Source of the DNA: Terriglobia bacterium
Lineage (GTDB): Bacteria > Acidobacteriota > UBA6911
Length of the DNA: 64,000 bases
Direction: 5' to 3'
Assembly (NCBI GenBank): GCA_020072565.1
Contig: JAIQGI010000031.1
Span: 1-64,000, forward strand
Below, piece by piece: positions 53,232-62,671 of this stretch (within the stretch, counting starts at the first letter, position 1; each line of letters begins with the position of its first letter). The position numbers and the translations under genes are program-made. Under the pieces are notes generated by a model. That model had not been told where the DNA came from and did no database searches. It was given only the letters and a program-made list of their open reading frames with translations.

Positions 53232-54419
53232 CTAGTACCACATCACTCTCACGACGCGCGTCTGAGAAAACCGGTCGTGCAGACATCTTGACTGGCGGTC
53301 CAGGCATCCCCACAAAAGGCCGACACCCAGTGCCGCAAGGCCCAAAAGGAAGGTGCAGCAGCGAACGAGAATCTGGCCGGCGCTCAGACTCCGGATCGAG
53401 GCGCCCACTACTCTCAAGTCCGTGAGCATCATGCCCACGGTCTGGCTCGCCATCCCCAGAAAGAAAAATGAGTACACGAAATAGGTCAAGAGGAACAGGA
53501 GGGCATAGTAGATCATGCTAACGCTGTCCAGCATTTCAATGCCTTCAAGAACATCCACTGAAAGGATTATCATACCCGCGCATATGGCGATGATGATGAG
53601 ATCTACCAATCCGGCCAGGGTGCGCGAGAGCAGGATCAGCTTGCCCTCCCTTGGCTCGCCTGGCAGCGTTTGCGAGATTCTGATCTCGCGATCATGCTCG
53701 GGCTCGATCTTCCGATCCCGCCTGGGCTCTGGCGCCATCCTGGGTTCCGGGCCGCGCGCCGGTTCAAGCTTCGGCGCCGGCATTGGTTTGGATTCCGGTT
53801 TAGGCTCCGGCGCAACCGGCTGTTCACGCGCTGCCTGCTTAGCCACGGCGGCATCGATCAAGTTCTGAATGTCCTGCTTACGGCTGAGTTCCGCCTTCTC
53901 CACTGAAGGGCGGACTACCACATCCCCCACGGGAGGCTCCAGGGGTTTGGGTTCCGAGGCCTGAGGCTCCGGTTTTGCGGGTTCGGTTGGGGAGGTCGAC
54001 AGTTGATCGGGAGGAACAGCGGCATCGGCCACGGGCGGCAAATCGCGAACCGCAATGCGCGCAGCACGCCGAGGCTTTCGGGGACCGGCCTGCCTGAGCG
54101 AAGGCGGTTCCGGTTCTTCAGCGACGGACTCCCGCGTTTCCGCAGTCTCGGCCCCGGCAGCGGCCTCGGAAGCCGCGGTACCGCCGTTGCCGGCCTCGCG
54201 TTTCAGCTTGATTTCCTGAAGACGACGCGAAAGCTCCTGGCGCCACTCTGGAAGTTCCCGGGACTCGGATCCGGCTGCATCGGGGGCCGCGCTCTCAGCG
54301 AGCGGTCGACCGGCAGCTTCCGGCTCCAAAGGTTCCCCGGACATGCCGATCCGAAAACCGCAGACCAGACAAAGTCCATCACTGTCGATCTCTGTACTGT
54401 GGCACCCGGGACAATTCAT
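53232..54419 (-). CDS. Zinc-ribbon and RDD-domain membrane protein
   Basis: This 395-residue protein begins with a small zinc ribbon (CPGCHSTEIDSDGLCLVCGF). A very long acidic, Pro/Glu/Ala-rich linker (about residues 30-225) follows. The end is an RDD domain with three helices (LAGLVDLIIIAICAGM, MIYYALLFLLTYFVYSFFFL, QTVGMMLTDLRVVG) and its signature Arg-Asp-Asp type residues. RDD proteins may transport or sense small compounds; the family is poorly known. ATG 54419 is used because the ribbon then starts the protein. It is divergent from the small membrane gene. Confidence 0.75.
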   Translation of the reverse strand: MNCPGCHSTEIDSDGLCLVCGFRIGMSGEPLEPEAAGRPLAESAAPDAAGSESRELPEWRQELSRRLQEIKLKREAGNGGTAASEAAAGAETAETRESVAEEPEPPSLRQAGPRKPRRAARIAVRDLPPVADAAVPPDQLSTSPTEPAKPEPQASEPKPLEPPVGDVVVRPSVEKAELSRKQDIQNLIDAAVAKQAAREQPVAPEPKPESKPMPAPKLEPARGPEPRMAPEPRRDRKIEPEHDREIRISQTLPGEPREGKLILLSRTLAGLVDLIIIAICAGMIILSVDVLEGIEMLDSVSMIYYALLFLLTYFVYSFFFLGMASQTVGMMLTDLRVVGASIRSLSAGQILVRCCTFLLGLAALGVGLLWGCLDRQSRCLHDRFSQTRVVRVMWY

Positions 54420-54509
54420 AGGCGTAAGAGAGGTATCCGGAAACGAGCGGATTATAGCACAAGGCACACAGCGAATTGTCCCCCAATCTGGTATACTGAG
54501 AAGGGATAA

Positions 54510-54836
54510 ATGTATAAAACTTTCGGGCAGCGCATCTCAGTGCTGGGCCTTCTGGCCCTGCTTTTCGTCGGGGTGTACGGCATTGCCCGCTATTATGCGC
54601 CGGTGATCGTCGCCTATGTGGTCAAACAGGCCCTGATACAGAAGTCCCCCGAGGGTATGAATCCGAGCCTGGTTCAGGAGCGCTTCGAGGCGTTATTAGC
54701 CTCTACTCCACCAGAGGCTAAGCTTGTGAAACTAGTGACCTTATCCAGCTATCTGGAAAAAACCCAGAAGCTGACTCCCGCGGAACTGGATCGGCTTTTG
54801 GCAACCGTTGGTACAACACCAGTTACAGGCTTTTGA
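54510..54836 (+). CDS. Small membrane-anchored protein, unknown function
   Basis: This 108-residue protein has one N-terminal helix (VLGLLALLFVGVYGIARYYA) and an amphipathic helical part. AAGGG lies four bases before ATG, supporting translation. An extended -10 TGGTATACT at 54489-54497 lies just before it, but would place the start of transcription inside the ribosome site. It is followed after about 95 bases by an ECF sigma factor, so it may belong to that operon. No family was recognised. Confidence 0.6.
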   Translation: MYKTFGQRISVLGLLALLFVGVYGIARYYAPVIVAYVVKQALIQKSPEGMNPSLVQERFEALLASTPPEAKLVKLVTLSSYLEKTQKLTPAELDRLLATVGTTPVTGF

Positions 54837-54931
54837 AGATTTTGGAAACTTTTGGGCACCAGGCGATGTCTAAATGATTGAAGAGGCACATCTGGCGCTA
54901 TGGTTGAACCCATATTGTGGCGGATGGTCGC

Positions 54932-55558
54932 ATGAATACGGGTTTTCCGGATGAATTAGTAATAGCCAGGTACGAAGATAAAAGCGTTGCGCTGGAACGG
55001 AAGGAGAGTCAGGCCCCGGTAGCCGAGGCGTTTGAGGAGATCTTCAAGCGCTACCATTCGATGGTGTTCAGCCTGACAATCCGAATTCTGGGGGATCGGG
55101 AGGAAGCCCTCGATGTCTCTCAGGAAGTGTTTTTCTCCGTGTTCCGCAAGCTGCATCGCTTTCGTGGCGAGTCTTCGCTAAAAACCTGGATCTATCGCAT
55201 TGCCATCAATCGTGCCTCGAATCGTTGTCGTTGGTGGAACCGTCTCAGACGTCGCGGGACGGTATCTTTGGACGAACACTTAAGCAACGATGACAGCCGT
55301 ACGCTGTCGGAGTCTTTGGAGTCGGCGGGCAATACGCCTGAGGAGGCGCTCCTGCTGCAGGAAAAACGCCTCGAGATCGAGCGTTCGCTTCAAGGACTAC
55401 CGGTTCAACAACGAGTCGCAGTGATCATGAGAGATGTCGAAGGCCTGTCTTACGAAGAAATAGCTGAACTGCTACGGATTTCACTCGGAACAGTGAAATC
55501 GCGCATCGCGCGAGGACGCGAGGAGCTTAAGCGTCGTCTCAATGGAACTCTGGGATGA
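54932..55558 (+). CDS. ECF-subfamily sigma factor, RpoE-like
   Basis: This 208-residue sigma factor has region 2 (FEEIFKRYHSMVFSLTIRIL, then EALDVSQEVFFSVFRKL and SSLKTWIYRIAINRASNR) and region 4 (LPVQQRVAVIMRDVEGLSYE with SLGTVKSRIARGREELKRRL). It is unlike the first ECF factor of the window and belongs with the RpoE-type group. An anti-sigma factor gene starts 20 bases after its stop. It likely responds to envelope stress; target promoters are unknown. The ATG at 54932 is preferred over the GTG at 54917. Confidence 0.92.
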   Translation: MNTGFPDELVIARYEDKSVALERKESQAPVAEAFEEIFKRYHSMVFSLTIRILGDREEALDVSQEVFFSVFRKLHRFRGESSLKTWIYRIAINRASNRCRWWNRLRRRGTVSLDEHLSNDDSRTLSESLESAGNTPEEALLLQEKRLEIERSLQGLPVQQRVAVIMRDVEGLSYEEIAELLRISLGTVKSRIARGREELKRRLNGTLG

Positions 55559-55577
55559 ATACGCCGGAGGAAGGGTT

Positions 55578-56357
55578 ATGAGATGTGAGAAGGTGCTTGG
55601 CCAGTTATCGTTGTTCCTCGATGAGATGCTCGAGGGGGATCTCGCTGCGGGCGTTGCTCAACACCTGAGAGTGTGCCCGGATTGCTGCCAGGAATTCGCT
55701 CGGTATCAAAAGCTCCAGGATGCACTCGGGAAGCTGCGGCCGACCGAGACCCCGGATTATCTTTACGACCTTGTCAATTTGAGAATCAGCCGCGCCCGAC
55801 AGGAAACCTGGAGGAACAGCATTCAATCGGCCCTCGAGTATTGGTGGTCCAGAATCCGGACCACGGAGGGAATGTGGTACATCACCCGGCTGACGGGGGT
55901 GATGGCTACTGTTGTCTTTTTTATCGCGATCTCCTCTGCGATGAATCCGATTTTTCTGGGCCTGCCGAATCCGTTGCCTGGACGGGTAGAATGGACCCAG
56001 GTTCGAACCTCTGAGCAGCTGGCCAGGAATCTGCAGAGGGCTTGGGGATTTATTTCCGTCGAAGCGCAAAAACCCATCCGGTCGAGCGAACCCAGGATCA
56101 ACGACCAGTACATGGCGAATTTCGCCCAGAGCGCTTCGCGCACTGCCCATGACGACACGGTCTCGGTGCTCACCTTCGTGGATCGCAGCGGAACCGCCAA
56201 GGCTCAGAACATCCTCGAATATCCCGCCGACGATTCGCTGCTCAGCGATTTCATCGACATGATCAACACTGCGGGCTGGAGGCCGGCCAGCCGCAACGGC
56301 AGGGCGGTAGACTCACCGTTGGTTCTCACCTTCAGTAAGATCATCGTCTACGATTAA
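55578..56357 (+). CDS. Anti-sigma factor with zf-HC2 domain
   Basis: This 259-residue protein has the zinc-binding anti-sigma domain at its N-terminus (CEKVLGQLSLFLDEMLEGDL, then HLRVCPDCC), one membrane helix (about 115-135, GVMATVVFFIAISSAMNPIF) and a periplasmic C-terminal domain. AGGAAGG lies three bases before ATG 55578; ATG 55542 would overlap the sigma gene and is less likely. It should bind the neighbouring sigma factor and release it on a periplasmic signal. A strong terminator follows. Confidence 0.88.
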   Translation: MRCEKVLGQLSLFLDEMLEGDLAAGVAQHLRVCPDCCQEFARYQKLQDALGKLRPTETPDYLYDLVNLRISRARQETWRNSIQSALEYWWSRIRTTEGMWYITRLTGVMATVVFFIAISSAMNPIFLGLPNPLPGRVEWTQVRTSEQLARNLQRAWGFISVEAQKPIRSSEPRINDQYMANFAQSASRTAHDDTVSVLTFVDRSGTAKAQNILEYPADDSLLSDFIDMINTAGWRPASRNGRAVDSPLVLTFSKIIVYD

Positions 56358-56360
56358 GCC

Positions 56361-56501
56361 CAGGAGTCAGGAGCCAGATAAAAGAATTGGCTGGTTATCA
56401 AACAGAAACCGCCGCTAAACCCTAAGGTTTGGCGGCGGCTCTGTTTTTGCTGTACGGAAAAATCAAGAGCAGAACTTCTGAATCTCGAATCCTGACCCCT
56501 G
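56361..56501. repeat. STRR-like repeats in inverted orientation
   Basis: CAGGAGTCAGGAGCC at 56361-56375 and TCCTGACCCCTG at 56490-56501 flank the terminator. These are the same GGAGTCAGGAG-type sequences found at 40072, 40200, 62938 and 63727. Confidence 0.5.
56409..56447 (+). terminator. Rho-independent terminator of the sigma/anti-sigma operon
   Basis: CCGCCGCTAAACC pairs with GGTTTGGCGGCGG around a CTAA loop, with one G/T wobble, and is followed by CTCTGTTTTT. The stem is 13 pairs and the T-run lies about five bases after it. It also closes leftward-running cytochrome genes poorly, as no T-run exists on that side. Confidence 0.8.
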
Positions 56502-56503
56502 CC

Positions 56504-58648
56504 TCATGCGGAGCGATGACCGGCCGATTCGGCTTCCTCTTCGGCGATCTCCTGCTCCATCTGCGCCGAGAGGATCTCCTCGAGTTCGCGCGGGTGCTCC
56601 TCAGCCATCTCCTCCTCAGTCAGGGTACCGGTGATGCAGGCCGTGTTGAGCGGATAGACGCTGGGATTGAAGATCACGAAATAGAAATGCCATACCAGTA
56701 TGGCGAGCGTAGCGAGCCAGGCTTCGTAATAATGGACTGCCTGGGCCACATTCCAGCCCAGGAGTGTGAACAGGCCGATAAAGTAATTGTTGAACCAGAG
56801 GATGATCCCCGTCCCCCCCATGACGACCACACCCCAAATGAGCGCCCAGTACTCCGCCTTTTCGATATAGGCAAACCGCCCAAGCTGCGGCTTCGACTTT
56901 GACAGGCCAAGGTAATACTTGGCCATACCCCAAAGCTCGCGCACATCGAGCAGTTTCGGCAGCAGGTCGCGGATCAGTTGCTTGCCCCGGGAGACGCCAA
57001 ATATGTAGTAGAGGTGATAGATGCTGACGCCGATCAAGACAACGCCGGCAACGCGATGCACGATGCCGCGCACGGCGAACATTCTTTCATTCCACTGCCG
57101 GACCGGGACTACCCACCAGGCGTCGGGGAACTTCAACATAAACCCGGTAATCACGAGGGTGATGAAGGAAATCGCCAGAGTGGCGTGCTGAATGCGCTCG
57201 CTCACCGACATGCGCAGGTACTGGGTTGGGCTGAAATGTTCCCCTGCGACCAGGCCGCGGCGCAGGGCGAAGCGGTGCTTCGACTTGTGGGTAAAATCGA
57301 GGAGGTTGTGCGCGATCATCCCGCCGATGATCACCAGGATGAGCCCGACATAAAACGCCCGGATCCAATAGAGGATCGGTTCGGTGGCGGGGGCGATGAG
57401 GAGGTGAACAGCGCCCCTGGTGAAGTTCTCGTTGGCGCCCTGGTGGCACTTCCCGCAAGTGGCCGGAAGGTTGGCTTTGTTGATGGTGGAAGACGGGTCT
57501 GACGAAGGCTTGATGTTATGATAGCCGTGACAACTGGCACAATTGGCCACCTGTACTACGCCCTCCTTTGAGGCCAGGCCGTGATAGCTGTCTTCGAACG
57601 ACGTGAAACGCTGCGAAGCCAGTCCATACTTTTGAGTGAGCATCACGGAGTTGTGGCACTCAGCGCAGACACGGGCGGAGACATTTCTACCGGCCACGCG
57701 GGAACGTGAATCGTTGGGAGCGAAAATCTGATGCTCGCCGTGGCAGTCGGTGCAGTTGGGCGCCTCCTGATTCCCTGCCTTGAGCGCTTTCCCGTGAATG
57801 CTCTCGTAATAAGCCGTGACTACCTGGGGGTGGCACTTGCCACAGGTGTCGGGGACCTTGAACTTGCTGACGAATGACTTCGGATTGCTCCCGATTGCCA
57901 TGTCGTGGGCGCCGTGGCAGCTGCTGCAGCTCGGGGCCTTCAGATCCCCCCTCGCGAGCGTTACGCCGTGAATGCTTTCCTCATATCCGCCGATGAAGCC
58001 TGCAGACAGTCCCACCTGCTGGCGCACCTGCGGGTTGTCGAGATGGCATTTCAAACAGACCGCAGGCTCTTTGGTCTTGTAGAGCACCGATTGTGGGTCC
58101 GTGATGGGGACAATGGCATGGGCCCCATGGCAGTCCACACAGGAAGGGGCCCCTTTGGCCCCGCTGGCGAGAGACGCGCCATGTGTGGAACGGGAATAAC
58201 GCTCGTCTTCGTCCTGGTGGCACTTGCCGCATGTGCCGACGACATGGGCGCGATTGACCCGCGAGTCCGGGTTTTTGGGGGAAAGGATATTGTGCGTGCC
58301 GTGGCAAGCACCGCAGCCTTCCGGTCCGAGAGCCGCCCCGTGTATGCTCTTGTCATAGGTGCCGGCGTCGTGGCATGTCTGGCACTGGACCGGCTTGATG
58401 ACTTTCGCATGCGGGATCCTGGCAGGATTGAATCCCTGGTGGCAGTCGACGCAACCCAGCGATTCATGAGCCGATTGCGCAAGGATGTCCTTGTCGACGT
58501 ATAGCTCGACTTCTTGCCCCTTTTTCTGCTTGACCATGCCGGCCTGGCTGTGGCACGCGAGACAGTCCTCATTGGATTGGCCGAAGCTGGAGCCAGCAAG
58601 AGCCAGGAGCAGAACAGAGACCCAAAGAACGTTACAGGCCGCTTTCAT
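56504..58648 (-). CDS. 13-haem cytochrome c fused to cytochrome b membrane domain
   Basis: This 714-residue protein has a signal peptide, thirteen CxxCH motifs spread over residues about 30-410 (first CLACH, last CGKCH), and then four to five membrane helices (RAFYVGLILVIIGGMIAHNLL, ATLAISFITLVITGFMLKFP, VHRVAGVVLIGVSIYHLYYI, WGVVVMGGTGIILWFNN), with His residues suited to bind two b haems as in formate dehydrogenase gamma subunits. It would take electrons from quinol in the membrane and pass them along a long periplasmic haem chain, or the reverse. It follows the 19-haem homologue by about 65 bases, with a hairpin between. ATG 58648 was preferred to GTG 58663. Confidence 0.9.
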   Translation of the reverse strand: MKAACNVLWVSVLLLALAGSSFGQSNEDCLACHSQAGMVKQKKGQEVELYVDKDILAQSAHESLGCVDCHQGFNPARIPHAKVIKPVQCQTCHDAGTYDKSIHGAALGPEGCGACHGTHNILSPKNPDSRVNRAHVVGTCGKCHQDEDERYSRSTHGASLASGAKGAPSCVDCHGAHAIVPITDPQSVLYKTKEPAVCLKCHLDNPQVRQQVGLSAGFIGGYEESIHGVTLARGDLKAPSCSSCHGAHDMAIGSNPKSFVSKFKVPDTCGKCHPQVVTAYYESIHGKALKAGNQEAPNCTDCHGEHQIFAPNDSRSRVAGRNVSARVCAECHNSVMLTQKYGLASQRFTSFEDSYHGLASKEGVVQVANCASCHGYHNIKPSSDPSSTINKANLPATCGKCHQGANENFTRGAVHLLIAPATEPILYWIRAFYVGLILVIIGGMIAHNLLDFTHKSKHRFALRRGLVAGEHFSPTQYLRMSVSERIQHATLAISFITLVITGFMLKFPDAWWVVPVRQWNERMFAVRGIVHRVAGVVLIGVSIYHLYYIFGVSRGKQLIRDLLPKLLDVRELWGMAKYYLGLSKSKPQLGRFAYIEKAEYWALIWGVVVMGGTGIILWFNNYFIGLFTLLGWNVAQAVHYYEAWLATLAILVWHFYFVIFNPSVYPLNTACITGTLTEEEMAEEHPRELEEILSAQMEQEIAEEEAESAGHRSA

Positions 58649-58685
58649 AAACGCTTTTTCCACCCATTGCCGGTTATAACAACCC

Positions 58686-58717
58686 GGTCATCCCATGTGC
58701 CCGCGAATGGGATTACC
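58686..58717 (-). terminator. Hairpin between the two multihaem genes
   Basis: GGTCATCCCAT pairs with ATGGGATTACC around a 10-base loop (one mismatch), overlapping the stop codon of the upstream gene. No T-run is present on the minus strand, so it may trim or attenuate the transcript rather than stop it. Confidence 0.4.
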
Positions 58718-61481
58718 GGTATGCAAACAACATTGCATAGACGATCCATATCACCATGCTGAATCCGAGGGCGAGCGCTCCCCAGGCGAAGAACCGGATG
58801 GTCTTGACCACGACGGGAGGATAGGGCTCGACCAGATGCTTCTCGAGTTCGCCGCTCTTCACCAGGGCCTCGTATTCGGCAGGCTTGTCGTTGCGGAATT
58901 CCTCAAGAGACATGCGCCCGGTGAAGACCACGATGTCCATGGGAAATTTCTCGGGACGCAGGTGCGTGTTGAAGAAATGGACCGTGAAGATGAAGCCGGT
59001 TGCCAGCAGCGCCTCGTCACTGTGGATGATCGTGGCCACGTTAAGAGACCAGCCGGGCAGGAACCGGGTGAAAAATTCCGGAAACCAGAGCGTCATGCCG
59101 GTTGATCCGATGACGGCGACCCCCCAGAAGACCGCAAAGTAGTCGAATTTCTCCCAGTAAGTCCACCGACCGAAGCGCGGGCGCTCACCCAACCCCACGA
59201 ACCATTTGATCGAGCCGATGAACTCACCCAGATCCTTGAGGGTCGGCAGCATCGTGTCCGGTCCGAAAAGCATGCTGCGCCATGATTTGTGCTCCCGGCG
59301 CTTGCGGCGCACCAGGTCAGTAATGTGGGTGATGAAAACGCCCACCATAATGGAAGCCGCCACACGGTGAATGTAGCCGGCCGACTCGAACCCCCCGAGC
59401 ATGTGCGACACCACCGATGCCCAGGCAGTGTAGGAGAACTTCAGGGTGAGACCGGTCAACGCCAGGCTCATGAAGCTCACGATCATCGTGGCGTGAAGAA
59501 GGCGATTCAGACGCGTGAAACGCAGATACTCGGTGGCCTCGGACGCTGCGTGGGCGCGGCCGTTTGCTCTGCGCATCTGCAGGGCGCGCGGCAGCCATAG
59601 CAGCGTGTGCGCTCCTCCCATCGTGAACGTGCCGATGAGCAGACCGGTCATGCCCCAGAAGGTCCAGAACAGCCAGGGGTACTTGGCCGGATCGTGGTGC
59701 GTTGCGTGCGTCAGGTAGCCGGCGAAGCGACGCGTCGCGCCCGGATGGCACTTCTGGCAGGTCGCGACCACGTTTACCCGGCTGAGATGCGAACGGGGAT
59801 CCGAGACCTTCAGAATGTCGTGCGCGCCGTGACAGTCGTAGCACTTGGCAGTTTTCGTGTACCCCAGCTGCGAGACCTTCCCATGGTAGGTGTCGAAATA
59901 AGTCTTCGCAATTGCCTCATGGCACTTGCCGCACTGGCCCATGATGGTGAGTTTGAAGCCCTCGTTGTCGGTGCGGCTGATCGTGTGCGCGCTGTGGCAG
60001 TCGTTGCAGACCGGAAGCGCGGCACCGGTCTTGGTGACCTTGCGGGAGTGAACGCTGTGCTCGAACTGCTCCTGGATGCCATTGTGACATTTGCCGCATG
60101 TGGCGGGGACATTCTTCGGATTGACGCTCGAATCGGGATTGTCGTGCGGGAGCACACGATGGGCTGTGTGGCAGTTGGTACACATGGCCGTGACTACCAG
60201 ACCGCTCTTCAGCAGGCCCTTGCCGTGAATGCTTTCCGTGTACCGTTCCACGATTTCCAGCTCACTCCCCGTGTAACGCACCGCCGCCTTCTGCCCCTGG
60301 CGATGGCAGCGCGCGCATAGGACCGGGACATTGGTCGGAAATGTGGCGGACGTGGGATCCCCCTTGCCGTGAACATTGTGAGTGCCGTGGCACTCCAGGC
60401 ACGTGGGCGCGTTGGGATCCTTCCTGGCAAAGAGCTGTCCGTGCGTGCTCTGCTGGTACTGCTGCACCACTTCCGGGTGGCAGGAGCCGCAGTCAACCTT
60501 CTGCGTGATCGTCTCGCAGGGGCGGAGGCGCGACGGGCTGACTCCGATGTGGCACTGGCTGCAGGCCTGCTTCACGTGCATCGAATGGCTCAACTCGGAG
60601 GCATCGACGGTTAGCGGCCGCCCGTCTTTCGAGGACTTGATGCCCTTGCCTTCGTGGCAGCGGAGGCACTCCGCGTTGGCCATCCCCTGATCGTAAAATA
60701 CATGCCTGACCTTGTGCGGCTGGTGGCAGTCGACGCATGCCGGAAGCACGTGTAGTTCTTTCTCCCACAGCTCCCCCTTGATCACCTTCCGATGCACCGC
60801 TTCAATCTGGGCGTGGCATTTCGTGCAGGTGGCGGCAATGTTCTTGCGGGCGATCGAGGAGCGCGAGTCGGTGAAAGGCAGAATCTGGTGCGCCGTGTGG
60901 CATGAGACGCATGTCGCCGTCACCGTAAGCCCTTTCTTGAGCAGGGCCTCGCCATGCATGCTTTCCGAGTAGTTCTCGAGAATGTTCGACTCGTGGATCT
61001 CCCGTTGACGCTGAACCAGCGTGCCTTCCTGGTGGCATTTCCCGCACACATAGGGGATGCGCCCCGGAGCGACGGCTGAGCCTGGGTCCTTCACCGGGAG
61101 TATGTCGTGATTGCCATGGCAGTCCTTGCAGCGCGGCGCCAGCGGATCACCACGCGCGACCGCTTTTCCATGGCGGGATTCGGCGTGTAGCTTCTGCTCA
61201 TCGGCGTGGCAATTGCCGCAGGCAACTTTGGCCAGCTTCTCTTCGTGCGGCAATTCCTTGTTTTGCAGGTCACTGTGACAGTCGACGCAGGTGAGCGAGC
61301 CGTGGACCGACCCCGAAAACTTCTTGCCGTCCACGTATAAGGAAACTGCCTTGCCGTCGCGCTGCGTCGTCAGGTCCTTGCTGTCATGGCACATCAGGCA
61401 GTCTTCCACCTTCTGCGCGGCGGCGCAGGCAGGGAAAGACAAGACAGCCATAAACAGCCACAGGAGAGTTCTCGGTCTCAT
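58713..61481 (-). CDS. 19-haem cytochrome c fused to cytochrome b membrane domain
   Basis: This 922-residue protein has a signal peptide (LLWLFMAVLSFPACAAA) and nineteen CxxCH motifs between residues about 30 and 600, roughly one per 30 residues. Four to five helices follow (WTFWGMTGLLIGTFTMGGAH, ATMIVSFMSLALTGLTLKFS, IHRVAASIMVGVFITHITDL, WGVAVIGSTGMTLWFPE), with a further helix at the end (FFAWGALALGFSMVIWIVYA). It looks like a longer paralogue of the 13-haem protein. The haem array could bridge the periplasm. ATG 61481 sets a normal signal peptide; the frame opens earlier at 61643. It is the first gene of the pair. Confidence 0.9.
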   Translation of the reverse strand: MRPRTLLWLFMAVLSFPACAAAQKVEDCLMCHDSKDLTTQRDGKAVSLYVDGKKFSGSVHGSLTCVDCHSDLQNKELPHEEKLAKVACGNCHADEQKLHAESRHGKAVARGDPLAPRCKDCHGNHDILPVKDPGSAVAPGRIPYVCGKCHQEGTLVQRQREIHESNILENYSESMHGEALLKKGLTVTATCVSCHTAHQILPFTDSRSSIARKNIAATCTKCHAQIEAVHRKVIKGELWEKELHVLPACVDCHQPHKVRHVFYDQGMANAECLRCHEGKGIKSSKDGRPLTVDASELSHSMHVKQACSQCHIGVSPSRLRPCETITQKVDCGSCHPEVVQQYQQSTHGQLFARKDPNAPTCLECHGTHNVHGKGDPTSATFPTNVPVLCARCHRQGQKAAVRYTGSELEIVERYTESIHGKGLLKSGLVVTAMCTNCHTAHRVLPHDNPDSSVNPKNVPATCGKCHNGIQEQFEHSVHSRKVTKTGAALPVCNDCHSAHTISRTDNEGFKLTIMGQCGKCHEAIAKTYFDTYHGKVSQLGYTKTAKCYDCHGAHDILKVSDPRSHLSRVNVVATCQKCHPGATRRFAGYLTHATHHDPAKYPWLFWTFWGMTGLLIGTFTMGGAHTLLWLPRALQMRRANGRAHAASEATEYLRFTRLNRLLHATMIVSFMSLALTGLTLKFSYTAWASVVSHMLGGFESAGYIHRVAASIMVGVFITHITDLVRRKRREHKSWRSMLFGPDTMLPTLKDLGEFIGSIKWFVGLGERPRFGRWTYWEKFDYFAVFWGVAVIGSTGMTLWFPEFFTRFLPGWSLNVATIIHSDEALLATGFIFTVHFFNTHLRPEKFPMDIVVFTGRMSLEEFRNDKPAEYEALVKSGELEKHLVEPYPPVVVKTIRFFAWGALALGFSMVIWIVYAMLFAYR

Positions 61482-61934
61482 TCCAGATCTAATGCCCTTC
61501 ACCCGATGGCGTCCGTTCCAGCAACATACCGGCACAAACCAGACACAAGGGGATAGGCGCCAACTTGGTAAACGGAAAATGTAAGCACGAATCAAACCAC
61601 CAAGCGAGGGAATGCGCCGGGGCAGGCAACAATGGACTCGCAAGCAAACAGGTCAGACATCCATAAAGGCAACAATACCAAGCATTAAAATGTGTTATAG
61701 CACCGCATGACAACGGGCGTCTGAATCTCCCTGCATGGACAGCGCACCTGCCGACTCACGGGTGTTTCATTATTAAGCAAATAGTAGTTGTTGAGGTTCA
61801 CCTATTGTCGGGTGAAAAACCCCACCATGAAGCCAATTGCAGATTGCCAAGTCAGGCGAGTCCGATCTCCGGTAAGCAATGAAACTGGGGCAATATGAGA
61901 AGCGGATTCGGAAGACCCGGTCCGGGACACTCCA
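61482..61934. other. Intergenic stretch upstream of the multihaem operon
   Basis: About 450 bases separate the PilZ gene from the 19-haem gene, both read leftward. No gene or RNA was recognised. An AT-rich patch at 61765-61800 could carry a promoter but no standard pair was seen. Confidence 0.4.
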
Positions 61935-62612
61935 TCACTCTTCGAGGCGTTCCTCGCGCTGGGCGCCGAAAACGAACCGGACGACGCGCGCACGCACTGC
62001 CTCGGGGATGCGCGTAAAAGCTAATCCCACATCATATGCGGACGGTTGTGCGTCGGACTCAGTCACAGGTCGGCAGCGCACGACCCGCGCGCTCATCTCC
62101 AACGGTTGACGGTCCTCGCCCGGCAGGGTCAACTTGACCTCGAAGATGGCGCCGACGGCGATCGGCCCGGGATGACGGATGGTGAATCCTCCGGCGCTGA
62201 TGTTGGTCGTTTCACTCCTGATGCGGTGGGAGCGGGTGTGCGCATCTTTGTAGCGCGCGAGCCCGACAACTCTTGCGGTCAATTCGACGGGAGCGAGTGC
62301 CCGGATTCTGACATCGTCCCGCCGTTGGATAACGCGAAGCGAGCTTGAAGGGCGGACGGCAAGGAGGGCGATCGGATCGTCGATCACGTCCAGCACTGTG
62401 GCATCGAACTCGTACACCCTCATATAGCGGCTGAATGAGATCGTCAGGACCTGATGATCGAGAACCGGGATGCGCTCTCCCGCTTCGGTGGGCCAGCTGA
62501 TGAGAAGCTCGTCTGCAGTAATCTCCTCGACGCGGCTCTCACAGTTGGAATACGAGCCGGAGGCGGCTGTCTTCACCTGAATCGGATCGTTCACTTCGAG
62601 AGGCAGGATCAT
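61935..62612 (-). CDS. PilZ-domain protein, YcgR-like cyclic-di-GMP receptor
   Basis: This 225-residue protein has an N-terminal flagellar-brake-type YcgR domain (about 1-95, PLEVNDPIQVKTA to VLTISFSRYMRV) and a C-terminal PilZ domain with the RxxxR motif in VIQRRDDVRIRA and the NISAGGF motif. Such proteins bind cyclic di-GMP and act on motility or surface machinery. No flagellar genes are in the window, so the target is unknown. It stands alone. Confidence 0.88.
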   Translation of the reverse strand: MILPLEVNDPIQVKTAASGSYSNCESRVEEITADELLISWPTEAGERIPVLDHQVLTISFSRYMRVYEFDATVLDVIDDPIALLAVRPSSSLRVIQRRDDVRIRALAPVELTARVVGLARYKDAHTRSHRIRSETTNISAGGFTIRHPGPIAVGAIFEVKLTLPGEDRQPLEMSARVVRCRPVTESDAQPSAYDVGLAFTRIPEAVRARVVRFVFGAQREERLEE

Positions 62613-62671
62613 AACCGATGCTGTCCGTCTTCAGACAATCGAAAAAGGTCTGCCGCACCGATGCGGAGCGG

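Noticed and set aside
54489-54512. Extended -10 box TGGTATACT directly before the small membrane protein
   Set aside because: Transcription would start about base 54504, inside the ribosome site, and no -35 fits; kept only as a remark in that gene's entry.
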